Below, one piece after another: positions 5,702-11,982 of a stretch of 28,858 nucleotides of DNA (position 1 is its first letter; each line of letters begins with the position of its first letter). The position numbers were made by a program, and so were the translations under genes. A model generated the notes under the pieces. The model was given only the letters and a program-made list of their open reading frames with translations. It was not told the origin of the DNA and did not search any database. Source of the DNA: a virus; IMG/VR virus record IMGVR_UViG_3300015264_000292, positions 1 through 28,858 of that record. The stretch is one strand, 5' to 3'.

Positions 5702-5961
5702 GGGATAATAAGGTCTTTCCTGGCTAGCATAGCTTTGAAGATAGTCAGACCGTGAGGAGCACAGATTAATCGGAGACGAGCAAGATCATGGTCAGTCAAC
5801 AAACAGGTGTTTCTCAAGATAAAGGGATCTTTGTATCCCAAGGCAGCCCAGAGTAATTGGTCTAAATCATCTGGTTCACTGTAATTGAAAGTCAATTCCA
5901 ATACATTGCAATCACGCAGGTAATGATAGGCAGTGTAGAATATGTGATGTTTGTAGTGCAT
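5698..5961 (-). CDS. GP-signature small protein (cassette A, first gene)
   Basis: 87 residues from the ATG at 5961, chosen because AAGGAAG lies 6 bases upstream; a TTG at 5994 has no ribosome site. The N-terminus is aromatic and His-rich (MHYKHHIFYTAYHYLRD). The end LRLICAPHGLTIFKAMLARK fits the signature. First gene of the cassette; TATACT at 6003-6008 (- strand) could be its -10 box, but no good -35 is seen. Confidence 0.7.
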   Translation of the reverse strand: MHYKHHIFYTAYHYLRDCNVLELTFNYSEPDDLDQLLWAALGYKDPFILRNTCLLTDHDLARLRLICAPHGLTIFKAMLARKDLIIP

Positions 5962-6600
5962 GGATGGAAGCTTCCTTGAATAAATAAAACTCAAACCTTG
6001 TTAGTATAATCATAAAACAGCAGCACATCAGAATTTAATGTGTCGCTAAAAATGGTGAGAATTACGCCCATATCAATCAATAAATTAGGTTATAGAGATA
6101 GGAAGTGTCTTCTGCAAATAAACTATCATCTCAGGATGTAAGATGGGGTGTTATGGGGGTCAATAAATGTAATAGACAAGGTTGGAGCATGGATTACGAC
6201 TAAGACGACGATATATCTTACATACTTCTGTAGATGAGAATGAAGACTAAGATGAGTTAGAATTCATCCATAGTCTTAATAAAATGCATCGTCCTCTTGA
6301 CAAATCAAATCGTCCTCTATATCGCTAACGGCTTGTTAAGCGCGTAGGCGATATGAGGATGAATCGCAAGATGATCTGCATTCATCCGTGGATGAAAATA
6401 GATTCCTCGAGGCGATTCGGTACAAATCGGTAGAGCTCTACCTAAATCGGTAATGCTCTACTACTTTCATCATCTAGTGGATGAGTTGTATTCGTAGATG
6501 ACCCTTTTTCTTCATCATTGTCTTCTTCCACAGAAGCTTCTTTGTCTGTAGGATGAGCTATCTTGGGATGAGCTCTTTGTCTAAGTATGTTTCTTTATAT
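5962..6600. promoter_or_regulatory. Gene-free control region with several repeats and dyads
   Basis: No convincing gene. It holds: two ATCGTCCTCT copies 21 bases apart (6288 and 6309), the first ending in TTGACA (6297-6302) with TATATC 15 bases on; a dyad ATATCGC...GCGATAT around CGCTAAC/GTTAAGCG (6319-6354); a 7-bp palindrome TTCATCC-GT-GGATGAA (6381-6396); two direct copies of AAATCGGTA-NN-GCTCTAC (6424-6441, 6444-6461); and two GGATGAGCT copies near 6550-6575. Spacing near multiples of the helical turn suggests repressor or activator sites. Confidence 0.45.
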
Positions 6601-6646
6601 TAGTTTTCTTCGTGCAAAATGTCTTCTTTCTGCCTCCAAAAATGAA

Positions 6647-6691
6647 CAAAAAAATAGCAGCAAGGGTGCTTGTGGCATCTTTGCCGCTATT
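6647..6691 (-). terminator. Intrinsic terminator of the 6782-7929 operon
   Basis: On the - strand AATAGC-g-GCAA pairs with TTGC-t-GCTATT (arms near 6681-6691 and 6653-6663), followed directly by a run of at least seven T. It lies about 90 bases past the stop of the last gene of the operon. Confidence 0.65.
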
Positions 6692-6781
6692 TGTATCATC
6701 TCCGCAACAACAGTATCAGTTCATTTTCACGGTACAGCAACCACGCCAACCATGCATAAACGTGTTCATTGTGTTGCATTT

Positions 6782-6943
6782 TTATTCAGCTTCATTGCGT
6801 ATGAAATCACCACGTACAATGCTGGTGAGGTCAGTTTCAAACATGGCTGACCCTTCAGCCACGGCGTGTTGCATGCTGTAGGCTTCAATTACTACAGCCT
6901 CAGCGTTGTCAGCCTTGATGACGTATTCATAAAATGTTTTCAT
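6782..6943 (-). CDS. 53-residue hypothetical protein
   Basis: An unlisted small frame: MKTFYEYVIKADNAEAVVIE and then a mixed helical C-terminus ending RNEAE. GAGGGCAGGC lies 3 bases before the ATG, and the whole 22-base leader is duplicated before the gene at 7287, which supports expression. Acidic, soluble, no known motif; it looks like a small alpha/beta protein. Overlapping + strand frames here are judged shadows. The terminator at 6647-6691 follows. Confidence 0.65.
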   Translation of the reverse strand: MKTFYEYVIKADNAEAVVIEAYSMQHAVAEGSAMFETDLTSIVRGDFIRNEAE

Positions 6944-6944
6944 T

Positions 6945-7309
6945 TTGCCTGCCCTCAAAGTGTGAACGGGGCAGCATGATTGCCGCCCCGTTTAGCTCAG
7001 TTGGTACCCTGTGCATTTTGATATGCCCGCCGCATTTCAGTTACAGCATGCATCATGATTGTGTAGGCAGTATCACGCCAAGGTGCTTGTGTTGCCAACC
7101 CTTGAATGTAGGCCCAAACAAATTGTTGGTATGGGCCGGTATTAGCCAACACTTTTGCATAACGGTATTCAATGGCGGTATCAACGCTGGCCAGTTGAGC
7201 ACGTGTCAACTTTACTTTTTTATAACCGGCTGCGTTCAAGCGGTTCAACAACTGCTTAGGGGTGTACTTGACTTGTGTTTTTAACATTTGCCTGCCCTCA
7301 AAGTGTGAA
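6945..7309. repeat. Duplicated 22-bp gene leader (6945-6966 and 7288-7309)
   Basis: TTGCCTGCCCTCAAAGTGTG followed by AA is identical at 6945-6966 and 7288-7309, each ending 1-2 bases from a - strand start codon and each containing the ribosome site GAGGGCAGG. Upstream of each copy is a GC-rich stem: AACGGGGC/GCCCCGTT (6965-6972 with 6985-6992) and GGCCCCGC/GCGGGGGCC (7313-7320 with 7327-7335). Confidence 0.75.
6997..7287 (-). CDS. Hypothetical basic protein
   Basis: 96 residues, basic N-terminus (MLKTQVKYTPKQLLNRLNAA), then a helical core. A VLANTGPYQQFVWAYIQ stretch near residue 47 loosely recalls the GP signature of the flanking cassettes but is internal and lacks the Thr and Lys. It has the duplicated leader and ribosome site. 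No family recognised. Confidence 0.65.
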   Translation of the reverse strand: MLKTQVKYTPKQLLNRLNAAGYKKVKLTRAQLASVDTAIEYRYAKVLANTGPYQQFVWAYIQGLATQAPWRDTAYTIMMHAVTEMRRAYQNAQGTN

Positions 7310-7347
7310 GCTGGCCCCGCATTTGCGCGGGGGCCGTATGATTTACT

Positions 7348-7929
7348 TCACAGCTGTGGTGCGGGCAACTGTTCAGCCGTTGTACCTTCATTGCCGGTCA
7401 CGTCACCAGCCTGAAGCGTGGCCTCAACCAAGGCCTGTTCAGCGGGTGTGGCCGGGCGGGGCTTGCTTGCCCCATTGCCGGGCTTGCGGGCCTTGCTGGC
7501 AGGCTTTTTGACCTTGGCCTTATCAGCTGGCTTGTCAGTTTCAGCCGCACCAGCGGCCACCTTGGCGGCTTCAGCCTTGGCAACGCGCTCAATGCGTTGT
7601 TTGCCCTTGGCCGTGACCTCATTGCGGTACACCTTGTGACCGTTGTCAGCCAGCGGCGCAGGCACTTCACGCAAATATGCGTCAGCAATCAGGCCACGCA
7701 TTTTGTTGAGTTGCGGTGCACCGCAAGCCATCACAATTTGGCTACCAGTCACGCCGCAGTCACGGGTTGACATGGCAATAGCCAAAGCCTGCTTACCGGG
7801 GCGGCAACCTAGCCCGTGAACGCTGGCCAGTTGTTCAGCGCTAGGCTTGGGGCCTAGCACCTTGTGCTGCCAGTTTTTGAACAGGGGTACGTAATGGGTT
7901 GCGGCGTTGGTTTCAGTGATGTTTGTCAT
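7348..7929 (-). CDS. Hypothetical protein with Lys/Ala/Pro-rich tail
   Basis: 193 residues. The first half is a compact domain with CGVTGSQIVMACG near residue 58 and HKVYRNEVTAKGKQRIERV near residue 98, which could be a small winged-helix-like fold. The second half is low-complexity Lys/Ala/Pro (KVKKPASKARKPGNG), like histone-like or disordered DNA-binding tails. A DNA-binding role is an inference. AAAGGTC precedes the ATG, and a TTGACA-N17-TATGTT promoter lies at 8061-8089. The gene is visibly more GC-rich than its neighbours. Confidence 0.65.
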   Translation of the reverse strand: MTNITETNAATHYVPLFKNWQHKVLGPKPSAEQLASVHGLGCRPGKQALAIAMSTRDCGVTGSQIVMACGAPQLNKMRGLIADAYLREVPAPLADNGHKVYRNEVTAKGKQRIERVAKAEAAKVAAGAAETDKPADKAKVKKPASKARKPGNGASKPRPATPAEQALVEATLQAGDVTGNEGTTAEQLPAPQL

Positions 7930-8479
7930 TGTAGTTGACCTTTAGGTTTTAGTCATAGTTGAACCACCTGCCCGTGACCGCACCTTTTCAAGGGTGCCAC
8001 TGTGAGGCTTGGGGGCCTGAGCCCCTGCGCTGCTATATGCAACGCCGTGTCAACAATGCAAACATAATGGCTATGGGTATCAATGTCAATACTACAAACA
8101 AAAATAATATAACGATGTTGTGATGGCAATGCACCTAAGCATGCACATCATCTTGGGGACAGTGTGGCTGGAATACAATGAGGAGGAAGAAGTGAATGGA
8201 GGGGAGGGAGATGATAGTTGCGTGGATGGGACAGACCATGAGAATTTTGCTAGATTAGAGAATGGTCCCCCCGGGGTGCCTCATAAGGTATATCCTCCCC
8301 TTAGGATAGATAGTAAAAAATTGAGTTACTTCTGGAGATGATAAAAATACATATATCCTCCCCTTATGGTGGATACCAAAATTCTAGGATGCTTCCACGA
8401 ATACTAGAAATTTATTCATCCATCTTGAATTCCTGCTTGGGAAAGATAAAATTTATTCAGGTCTCTTCCATAGAAGCTT
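7930..8479. other. Gene-free stretch with hairpins and a duplicated motif
   Basis: No gene is supported. It contains a GGGGC-CTGA-GCCCC hairpin (8012-8025), a CACCTT...AAGGGTG hairpin near 7980-7996, and two identical copies of TATATCCTCCCCTTA (8289-8303 and 8352-8366). Read on the - strand, those copies contain AAGGGGAGG, a strong ribosome site, each followed by a frame of only 8-9 codons. Confidence 0.45.
8061..8089 (-). promoter_or_regulatory. Sigma-70-like promoter for the 7929 operon
   Basis: On the - strand TTGACA (8084-8089) is followed after exactly 17 bases by TATGTT (8061-8066), 130 bases before the first gene of the operon. The -35 box matches the consensus fully and the -10 box at 4 of 6. 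Confidence 0.5.
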
Positions 8480-8767
8480 TTACTTGACGTGCAACCCCCA
8501 TATTTTAAAATAGGTAGTTGCATTTGGACCCAACAGCATTTCCACACGTCGTGCCATTTCATCTGACAGTGTATAATAATCGCCATATTGAACCTTGTCC
8601 TGCTGCTCCAGTTTTATAAACCGAGTCAAGGTGCTGGTTAGCAGCCCTGCATCATGCAGTTTTTGCCTGAGGGCATGCTCAGCGAGGATGGCTTTGGCCA
8701 TCCTCACACCACTAATTTCTTTCAATTGAAAATACCCCTTGAAACTGAAATAATTTGGATCTCTCAT
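8480..8767 (-). CDS. GP-signature small protein (cassette B, seventh gene)
   Basis: 95 residues from the ATG at 8767; GAGAAG lies 7 bases upstream and the ATG overlaps the preceding stop as ATGA. The end RRVEMLLGPNATTYFKIWG is the signature (L-x-G-P-x-x-x-T-x-x-K). The N-terminal two thirds are helical (VRMAKAILAEHALRQKLHDA). Last gene of cassette B. A longer start at 8800 lacks a ribosome site. Confidence 0.7.
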   Translation of the reverse strand: MRDPNYFSFKGYFQLKEISGVRMAKAILAEHALRQKLHDAGLLTSTLTRFIKLEQQDKVQYGDYYTLSDEMARRVEMLLGPNATTYFKIWGLHVK

Positions 8768-8937
8768 TTGAACACTTCTCTGGATACTTCTATCCACCAT
8801 CTGAGGTGTAACGGGCCTATCAGCAGAAAACAGTCATAGCTCTGTTCGTGTTCTATCCAGTACTCTTTATAAAACAGGTGAGTTGGATTGTTGTAAGTCT
8901 TCCAACTGATGCATAGATTGCCATTATCATACTTCAT
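8764..8937 (-). CDS. Short GP-signature relative (cassette B, sixth gene)
   Basis: 57 residues, below common gene-length limits. MKYDNGNLCISWKTYNNPTH opens it, and CFLLIGPLHLRWWIEVSREV near the end resembles a degenerate signature with GP kept and the Thr/Lys lost. It starts 11 bases inside the previous gene with AAGGT 8 bases upstream and ends in an ATGA overlap with the next gene. Its exact fit in the overlap chain is the best evidence that it is real. Confidence 0.6.
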   Translation of the reverse strand: MKYDNGNLCISWKTYNNPTHLFYKEYWIEHEQSYDCFLLIGPLHLRWWIEVSREVFK

Positions 8938-9184
8938 TTATGTTTACCTTGTACCATGCTCTGATGATGGTGGAAGCATATGGTCCTAACAGATAACCTA
9001 TCCGGGTTGCACCTTCTGGAGTTAGCTTCCATATACCGTTCCGTGGATTTTCATATTCACCTACATAGGCCCAAAATTTTACATAATCGCCTCTGCTTTC
9101 TACCAACGGGTGTTCTCCCCAATTGAAATAGGCTTGGTTCATCTTGTCAGTGCTGACTTCAACAGTGTTTTCTGTCATTGTCAT
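8927..9184 (-). CDS. GP-signature small protein (cassette B, fifth gene)
   Basis: 85 residues from the ATG at 9184, favoured over 9214 because GGAAGAG lies about 10 bases upstream. It has the cassette-B core: an aromatic helix (NQAYFNWGEHP), a KFWAYVGE block, then RIGYLLGPYASTIIRAW with Arg replacing the usual Lys. It overlaps the preceding gene by 26 bases. Confidence 0.7.
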   Translation of the reverse strand: MTMTENTVEVSTDKMNQAYFNWGEHPLVESRGDYVKFWAYVGEYENPRNGIWKLTPEGATRIGYLLGPYASTIIRAWYKVNINEV

Positions 9185-9476
9185 CAAATTCACGCTCTTC
9201 CTTGGTTCTACCATTCCTGACTTGATAGGCTTTGAGGAAAGTATAGTGATAGGGGCTGGATAGTTTTTCTATTTTGCGTACAGCGCTGGCCCTGAGCATC
9301 AGTGTGTATTTTCGGTTTGGTAATCGTTTGTGCAGCAGAGGCCCACCTGTCAAACCAAGGTACTTTGCAAAGTCAGGGATTGATTTTCCTTGTTGCCCCC
9401 AAAAGGTTTTCCAGTTGGCTTGTGCATCGAAGTATTTTTCACTGTCTATTTCTGTACCGGGGTCTTGTTTGGGCAT
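9159..9476 (-). CDS. GP-signature small protein (cassette B, fourth gene)
   Basis: 105 residues from the ATG at 9476, which overlaps the upstream stop as TAATG; GGAAAAG is 10 bases upstream. NWKTFWGQQGK and DFAKYLGLTGG are the cassette-B core, and VRKIEKLSSPYHYTFLKAY is the signature with Ser for Gly. The charged tail after the motif is the longest but one of the set. Confidence 0.75.
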   Translation of the reverse strand: MPKQDPGTEIDSEKYFDAQANWKTFWGQQGKSIPDFAKYLGLTGGPLLHKRLPNRKYTLMLRASAVRKIEKLSSPYHYTFLKAYQVRNGRTKEEREFDDNDRKHC

Positions 9477-9766
9477 TATACAGGTCTTTTCCGTGGTGGT
9501 GGTATTTGCCCTTGCCATCCTGTTTTGGCTTTGAAAGCTTTCAGCAAGGCATAGTGGTGTGGGCTGGCTAGCATCTTGATTTTGTTATAAGTTGTTTCGT
9601 CTACTTGGTAGGCCCATGTTGAGTTTAAGCCATTGTAGGGCACAGCTTTATATTCCCCGACAAATTTACTGAATTTAAGTAGCATTCTTGGGTTCGGGTT
9701 CATGACATTGTTCCAATTTTGGATGGCTAGCAGGACTTCATCTCCATTGACAAGATATTTGGTCAT
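9476..9766 (-). CDS. GP-signature small protein (cassette B, third gene)
   Basis: 96 residues. AIQNWNNVMNPNPRMLLKF and KFVGEY are the core, NKIKMLASPHHYALLKAF is the signature with Ser for Gly and Ala for Thr, and the tail is Pro/Arg-rich (PPPRKRPV). It starts 4 bases after the preceding stop without a clear ribosome site, so it is probably coupled. Confidence 0.75.
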   Translation of the reverse strand: MTKYLVNGDEVLLAIQNWNNVMNPNPRMLLKFSKFVGEYKAVPYNGLNSTWAYQVDETTYNKIKMLASPHHYALLKAFKAKTGWQGQIPPPRKRPV

Positions 9767-9770
9767 TGGC

Positions 9771-10040
9771 TTACTCGATCATGTTCTGTGCTTTGTATAT
9801 GGCCAACAGGGTTTTATAGTGAGGGCCATTGAGTGCCCTTATCTTGCGGGCTGACTCTTTAGATACTTCAATGGTGTGGATGGTTCTGCCCCAAAAAGCA
9901 TCTTTCAGTTTTTCAGCTTCGATTTCTTCACCAAGGTATTTAAGATAGGGCTGCATGGAGAAGGATTTGAGCCCATGAAATTCATACCAACGTTCCGCTG
10001 CTGTTTTCAATTCGGTTGTTGTTACGCTCATTGTCTTCAT
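9771..10040 (-). CDS. GP-signature small protein (cassette B, second gene)
   Basis: 89 residues. It has AAERWYEFHGLKSFSMQPYL with LKYLGEE as core and RKIRALNGPHYKTLLAIYK as signature. GAGG lies 7 bases before the ATG at 10040. The start lies 59 bases inside the preceding gene, the longest overlap in the cassette. Confidence 0.75.
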   Translation of the reverse strand: MKTMSVTTTELKTAAERWYEFHGLKSFSMQPYLKYLGEEIEAEKLKDAFWGRTIHTIEVSKESARKIRALNGPHYKTLLAIYKAQNMIE

Positions 10041-10335
10041 CTAACATCCTCAGTTCTAGCATTTTCATGATAGTGTTGAAGTGTGGACCATTTAACATGT
10101 CCAGTTTTCTTTGAATTTCTGGTTTGGTAATGTCAACAATGTAATTTCTTTCATAACTGGGACTTTTTTTATAACCATTTTCATTCCATGGGTCATCAAG
10201 TAACAGGGCCATCATCCGGTATGGCATTGATTTGTCAGTGGTGAACTTAATAGGATCGTTAAAATCAGGTCCGAGCCATTTTTCCATAATGGCATTTAAA
10301 ATATCCATATAAAATAATTCTGATAAGGTTGGCAT
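9982..10335 (-). CDS. GP-signature small protein (cassette B, first gene)
   Basis: 117 residues. The signature QRKLDMLNGPHFNTIMKML is not at the extreme end but is followed by a 26-residue Asn/Glu/Arg tail, part of which is encoded over the next gene. AGGGGG lies 5 bases before the ATG. As the first gene of the cassette it should set expression of the rest; it is divergent from the + strand gene at 10437. Confidence 0.75.
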   Translation of the reverse strand: MPTLSELFYMDILNAIMEKWLGPDFNDPIKFTTDKSMPYRMMALLLDDPWNENGYKKSPSYERNYIVDITKPEIQRKLDMLNGPHFNTIMKMLELRMLDEDNERNNNRIENSSGTLV

Positions 10336-10344
10336 GTTGCCCCC

Positions 10345-10373
10345 TTGATAGTGTGGGTTTCACCAGGTAGCAT
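10345..10373 (+). promoter_or_regulatory. Possible promoter of the rightward gene block
   Basis: TTGATA (10345-10350) is followed after 17 bases by TAGCAT (10368-10373), 64 bases before the first + strand gene. It lies in the divergent gap between cassette B and the rightward genes, where a switch would be expected. The -10 box is weak. Confidence 0.35.
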
Positions 10374-10436
10374 ACTGTCACTTTATATATTCTTCAGCTG
10401 GAAGTTATTCATTCTTTAACTGAAAGGTAGAGTTTA

Positions 10437-10604
10437 ATGGCCAAGTCTAGTAAAGCCCATCCCGGCTTCGCTGCTGTAGAAAAGAAAATAGGACAAAATC
10501 CAAAGATCAAGAATCCCGGTGCAGTGTTAGCTGCTGCGAGCCGTGGTGCTTCCAAAGCGGCACTCAAGGCCAATCCGAGATTAAACCGAGTGAAGGGGAA
10601 ATAA
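10437..10604 (+). CDS. Small basic phage protein, 55 residues
   Basis: MAKSSKAHPGFAAVEKKIG, then GAVLAAASRGASKAA and a basic end. The HPGF...V..KI and A-A-x-RxAS pattern is a familiar small basic phage protein found near structural genes; function unknown. AAAGGTAGAG lies 4 bases before the ATG. The next gene starts 1 base after the stop. Confidence 0.7.
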   Translation: MAKSSKAHPGFAAVEKKIGQNPKIKNPGAVLAAASRGASKAALKANPRLNRVKGK

Positions 10605-10605
10605 A

Positions 10606-10764
10606 ATGCCTAGTAAAAGTCTAAAACAGAAAAGATTTATGTCTGCGGCTGCTCATTCGCCAGAGTTTGCAAAGAAGGCTGGTACCCCAATCAAGGTAGC
10701 AAAAGAATTTCATAATGCTGATAAAGGAAAATATGGGCATAAGCCCAAGGCAAAATCTAAGTAA
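10606..10764 (+). CDS. Small basic phage protein, 52 residues
   Basis: MPSKSLKQKRFMSAAAHSPE, then FAKKAGTPIKVAKEFHNADK and a Lys-rich end. The Q-x-RFM-x-AAAH-x-P-x-FAKK-x-GIP-like pattern is common among short phage proteins of unknown role. AAGGGG precedes the ATG. The stop codon directly abuts the first base of the tRNA, so the three elements are probably one transcript that must be processed. Confidence 0.7.
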   Translation: MPSKSLKQKRFMSAAAHSPEFAKKAGTPIKVAKEFHNADKGKYGHKPKAKSK

Positions 10765-10842
10765 CGCGAGGTGGCGCAGCCCGGTCAGCGCGACGGCCTC
10801 ATAAGCCGTAGGTCATCGGTTCAAATCCGATCTCCGCAACCA
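10765..10842 (+). tRNA. tRNA-Met(CAT), initiator-like
   Basis: A full 78-base cloverleaf: acceptor from C1 (10765), D-arm GCGC/GCGC, anticodon stem ACGGC/GCCGT with loop CTCATAA (CAT at 10800-10802), T-arm ATCGG/CCGAT and encoded CCA. Base 1 is C facing A72, the unpaired end that marks bacterial initiator tRNA. Positions 29-30 keep G-C pairs, but 31-39 is C-G and 11-24 is C-G, unlike the usual initiator. An A5-C68 mismatch and a G6-U67 wobble weaken the acceptor stem. Confidence 0.85.
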
Positions 10843-10848
10843 ACTTAT

Positions 10849-10914
10849 GCTGGATCTTCGCAAGCTACGGTAAGTGCACCCCGTAGGACGGTTGCAAGCC
10901 GTCATCCAGTACCA
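10849..10914 (+). ncRNA. tRNA-like element with minimal D-arm, CCA end
   Basis: 66 bases between two tRNAs. GCTGGAT (10849-10855) pairs with ATCCAGT (10904-10910), with one G-U, and is followed by A and CCA. GACGG/CCGTC (10887-10891 with 10899-10903) makes a 5-bp, 7-base-loop T-arm in the canonical position. The middle arm CTACGG/CCGTAG has a 10-base loop, the D region is only CTTCGCAAG, and there is no variable loop. No standard anticodon loop is visible. It could be a degenerate tRNA, a bizarre functional tRNA or a processing and stability element. Confidence 0.6.
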
Positions 10915-10916
10915 AT

Positions 10917-10991
10917 GCCCGGATAGCTCAGTGGCAGAGCAGCTTGTTTGTAACTAGAAGGTCGGGGGTTCAAGTCCCTCTCCGGGCTCCA
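10917..10991 (+). tRNA. tRNA-Thr(TGT)
   Basis: A 75-base cloverleaf: perfect acceptor GCCCGGA/TCCGGGC, D-arm GCTC/GAGC, loop TTTGTAA with TGT anticodon, T-arm GGGGG/CCCTC with TTCAAGT, discriminator T and encoded CCA. The anticodon stem GCTTG/CTAGA has two mismatches (ends 27-43 and 30-40), unusual for a working tRNA. It starts 2 bases after the tRNA-like element. Confidence 0.85.
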
Positions 10992-10993
10992 TC

Positions 10994-11023
10994 TTGACTT
11001 GAACAAGGAAGAACAATTATCTT
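10994..11023 (+). promoter_or_regulatory. Possible promoter for the cold-shock gene
   Basis: TTGACT (10994-10999) and TATCTT (11018-11023) are 18 bases apart, starting 3 bases after the tRNA-Thr CCA and 37 bases before the cold-shock start. A 5-bp dyad ACAAG...CTTGT overlaps the -10 box. Confidence 0.35.
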
Positions 11024-11059
11024 GTCATTTGTGTTCATTGCTTAGTTAGGGCTTCGAAA

Positions 11060-11287
11060 ATGTCTAGTGATTTTGTTACGGGTGAAGTAAAGTGGTTTAG
11101 TTCTGAAAAAGGTTATGGCTTTGCTCTTGTTGATGGCAAAGATATTTTTATTCATAGTAAACGTTTAAGAGAGTCTGGTTTTTGCAGAGATGCAACAAAT
11201 GTAGCTTTGGATCCGGGTGACAAATTAAAGTTTAAAATTGAATCTGGACCAAAGGGAGCTTTTGCCATAGATATTTCAAAGGGGTAA
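11060..11287 (+). CDS. Cold-shock domain protein (CspA family)
   Basis: 75 residues, the normal size of a single OB-fold cold-shock domain. GEVKWFSSEKGYGFA near residues 8-22 holds the RNP1-like KGYGF, and DIFIHSKRL near residue 28 is the RNP2-like strand. Such proteins bind single-stranded nucleic acid as RNA chaperones or transcription antiterminators. The Phe-Val-His of cellular RNP2 is here Ile-Phe-Ile-His. It may aid translation or antitermination late in infection. Confidence 0.9.
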   Translation: MSSDFVTGEVKWFSSEKGYGFALVDGKDIFIHSKRLRESGFCRDATNVALDPGDKLKFKIESGPKGAFAIDISKG

Positions 11288-11290
11288 AAA

Positions 11291-11659
11291 ATGGATAAGA
11301 AGCCTGATGCAAAAGCTATAGTCACAGTTAAGAGTATCCCTGAAGCTACTGAAAAGAAAAGTTGGGGAGGCTCAATTGAAGATTGGAAAAGTGATTATAG
11401 TGGGTCCAGACGCAAGGGCATTTCATCTTCTGATTGGGATGATAGTCCATCTGACAGGCTTTCAGATAATGCTGGTGAGCGCAAAATGAAGGTTTCTGAT
11501 TCGGAAAAAACTGAAGCACCTAATTACAAGAGTGGCATTAGTGCTTTCGCTAACAAGCCTAAAACTTCCCATGGCTTTGGCCATACAGCAGCAAATTATG
11601 ACGGGCATCACCGAAATAGCGGTCATTCTGGCGCGCACAGAATTGGCAAGAAACATTAA
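11291..11659 (+). CDS. Ser/Lys-rich protein with SGAHRIG tail
   Basis: 122 residues, hydrophilic and low-complexity, probably disordered, ending GHSGAHRIGKKH. The C-terminal tag is shared with the next two genes, although the bodies differ. It starts 3 bases after the cold-shock stop. Small basic proteins in this place could be packaged into the virion or bind nucleic acid, but nothing in the sequence proves that. Confidence 0.7.
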   Translation: MDKKPDAKAIVTVKSIPEATEKKSWGGSIEDWKSDYSGSRRKGISSSDWDDSPSDRLSDNAGERKMKVSDSEKTEAPNYKSGISAFANKPKTSHGFGHTAANYDGHHRNSGHSGAHRIGKKH

Positions 11660-11679
11660 CCTTCAAAGGAATAAATCAG

Positions 11680-11982
11680 ATGCCTACAGATGTCAGACCC
11701 AAGGATTATAAGCCCGGTAAACACGAATCCCAGCCTCAAGGTCACGGAATTGGTATTCCGAAGAACCCGGTGGATAATTTGCCTAAGGGTGGCGGTGCTG
11801 GGAAGCATGAGTCTCAACCCCAAGGCCATAGCCTTGGTGTGCCTACGAGGAGTAATCCTGTGAAAAACATGGGGATACATAGCCCCAACAATGGGGCAGG
11901 TATCTTCAAGTCTGCTACGAGCAGTGTTTTGCGTAATTCAGGCGTAAGCGGAGCGCACCGTCTTGGGTGTAAAAAGAAATGA
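11680..11982 (+). CDS. Repeat protein with SGAHRLG tail
   Basis: 100 residues with two copies of a 20-residue unit (GKHESQPQGHGIGIPKNPV near residue 13 and GKHESQPQGHSLGVPT near 41). It ends SGVSGAHRLGCKKK, the second copy of the shared tag. AAAGGAA lies about 9 bases before the ATG. Pro/Gly/His-rich and likely disordered. Confidence 0.7.
   Translation: MPTDVRPKDYKPGKHESQPQGHGIGIPKNPVDNLPKGGGAGKHESQPQGHSLGVPTRSNPVKNMGIHSPNNGAGIFKSATSSVLRNSGVSGAHRLGCKKK

Noticed and set aside
6587-6881. Two overlapping + strand frames of 87 and 89 codons
   Set aside because: They cross the - strand terminator and the supported - strand gene at 6782-6943, are rich in Cys and aromatic residues, and lack ribosome sites.
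6934-7511. + strand frames over the 6997-7929 operon
   Set aside because: Products are Cys-, Leu- and Arg-rich shadows; the - strand genes share the duplicated leader and a promoter.
8120-8341. + strand frame of 73 codons (acidic, DHENF)
   Set aside because: No convincing ribosome site, mixed composition, and it crosses the first TATATCCTCCCCTTA repeat. It might be real, but I cannot support it.
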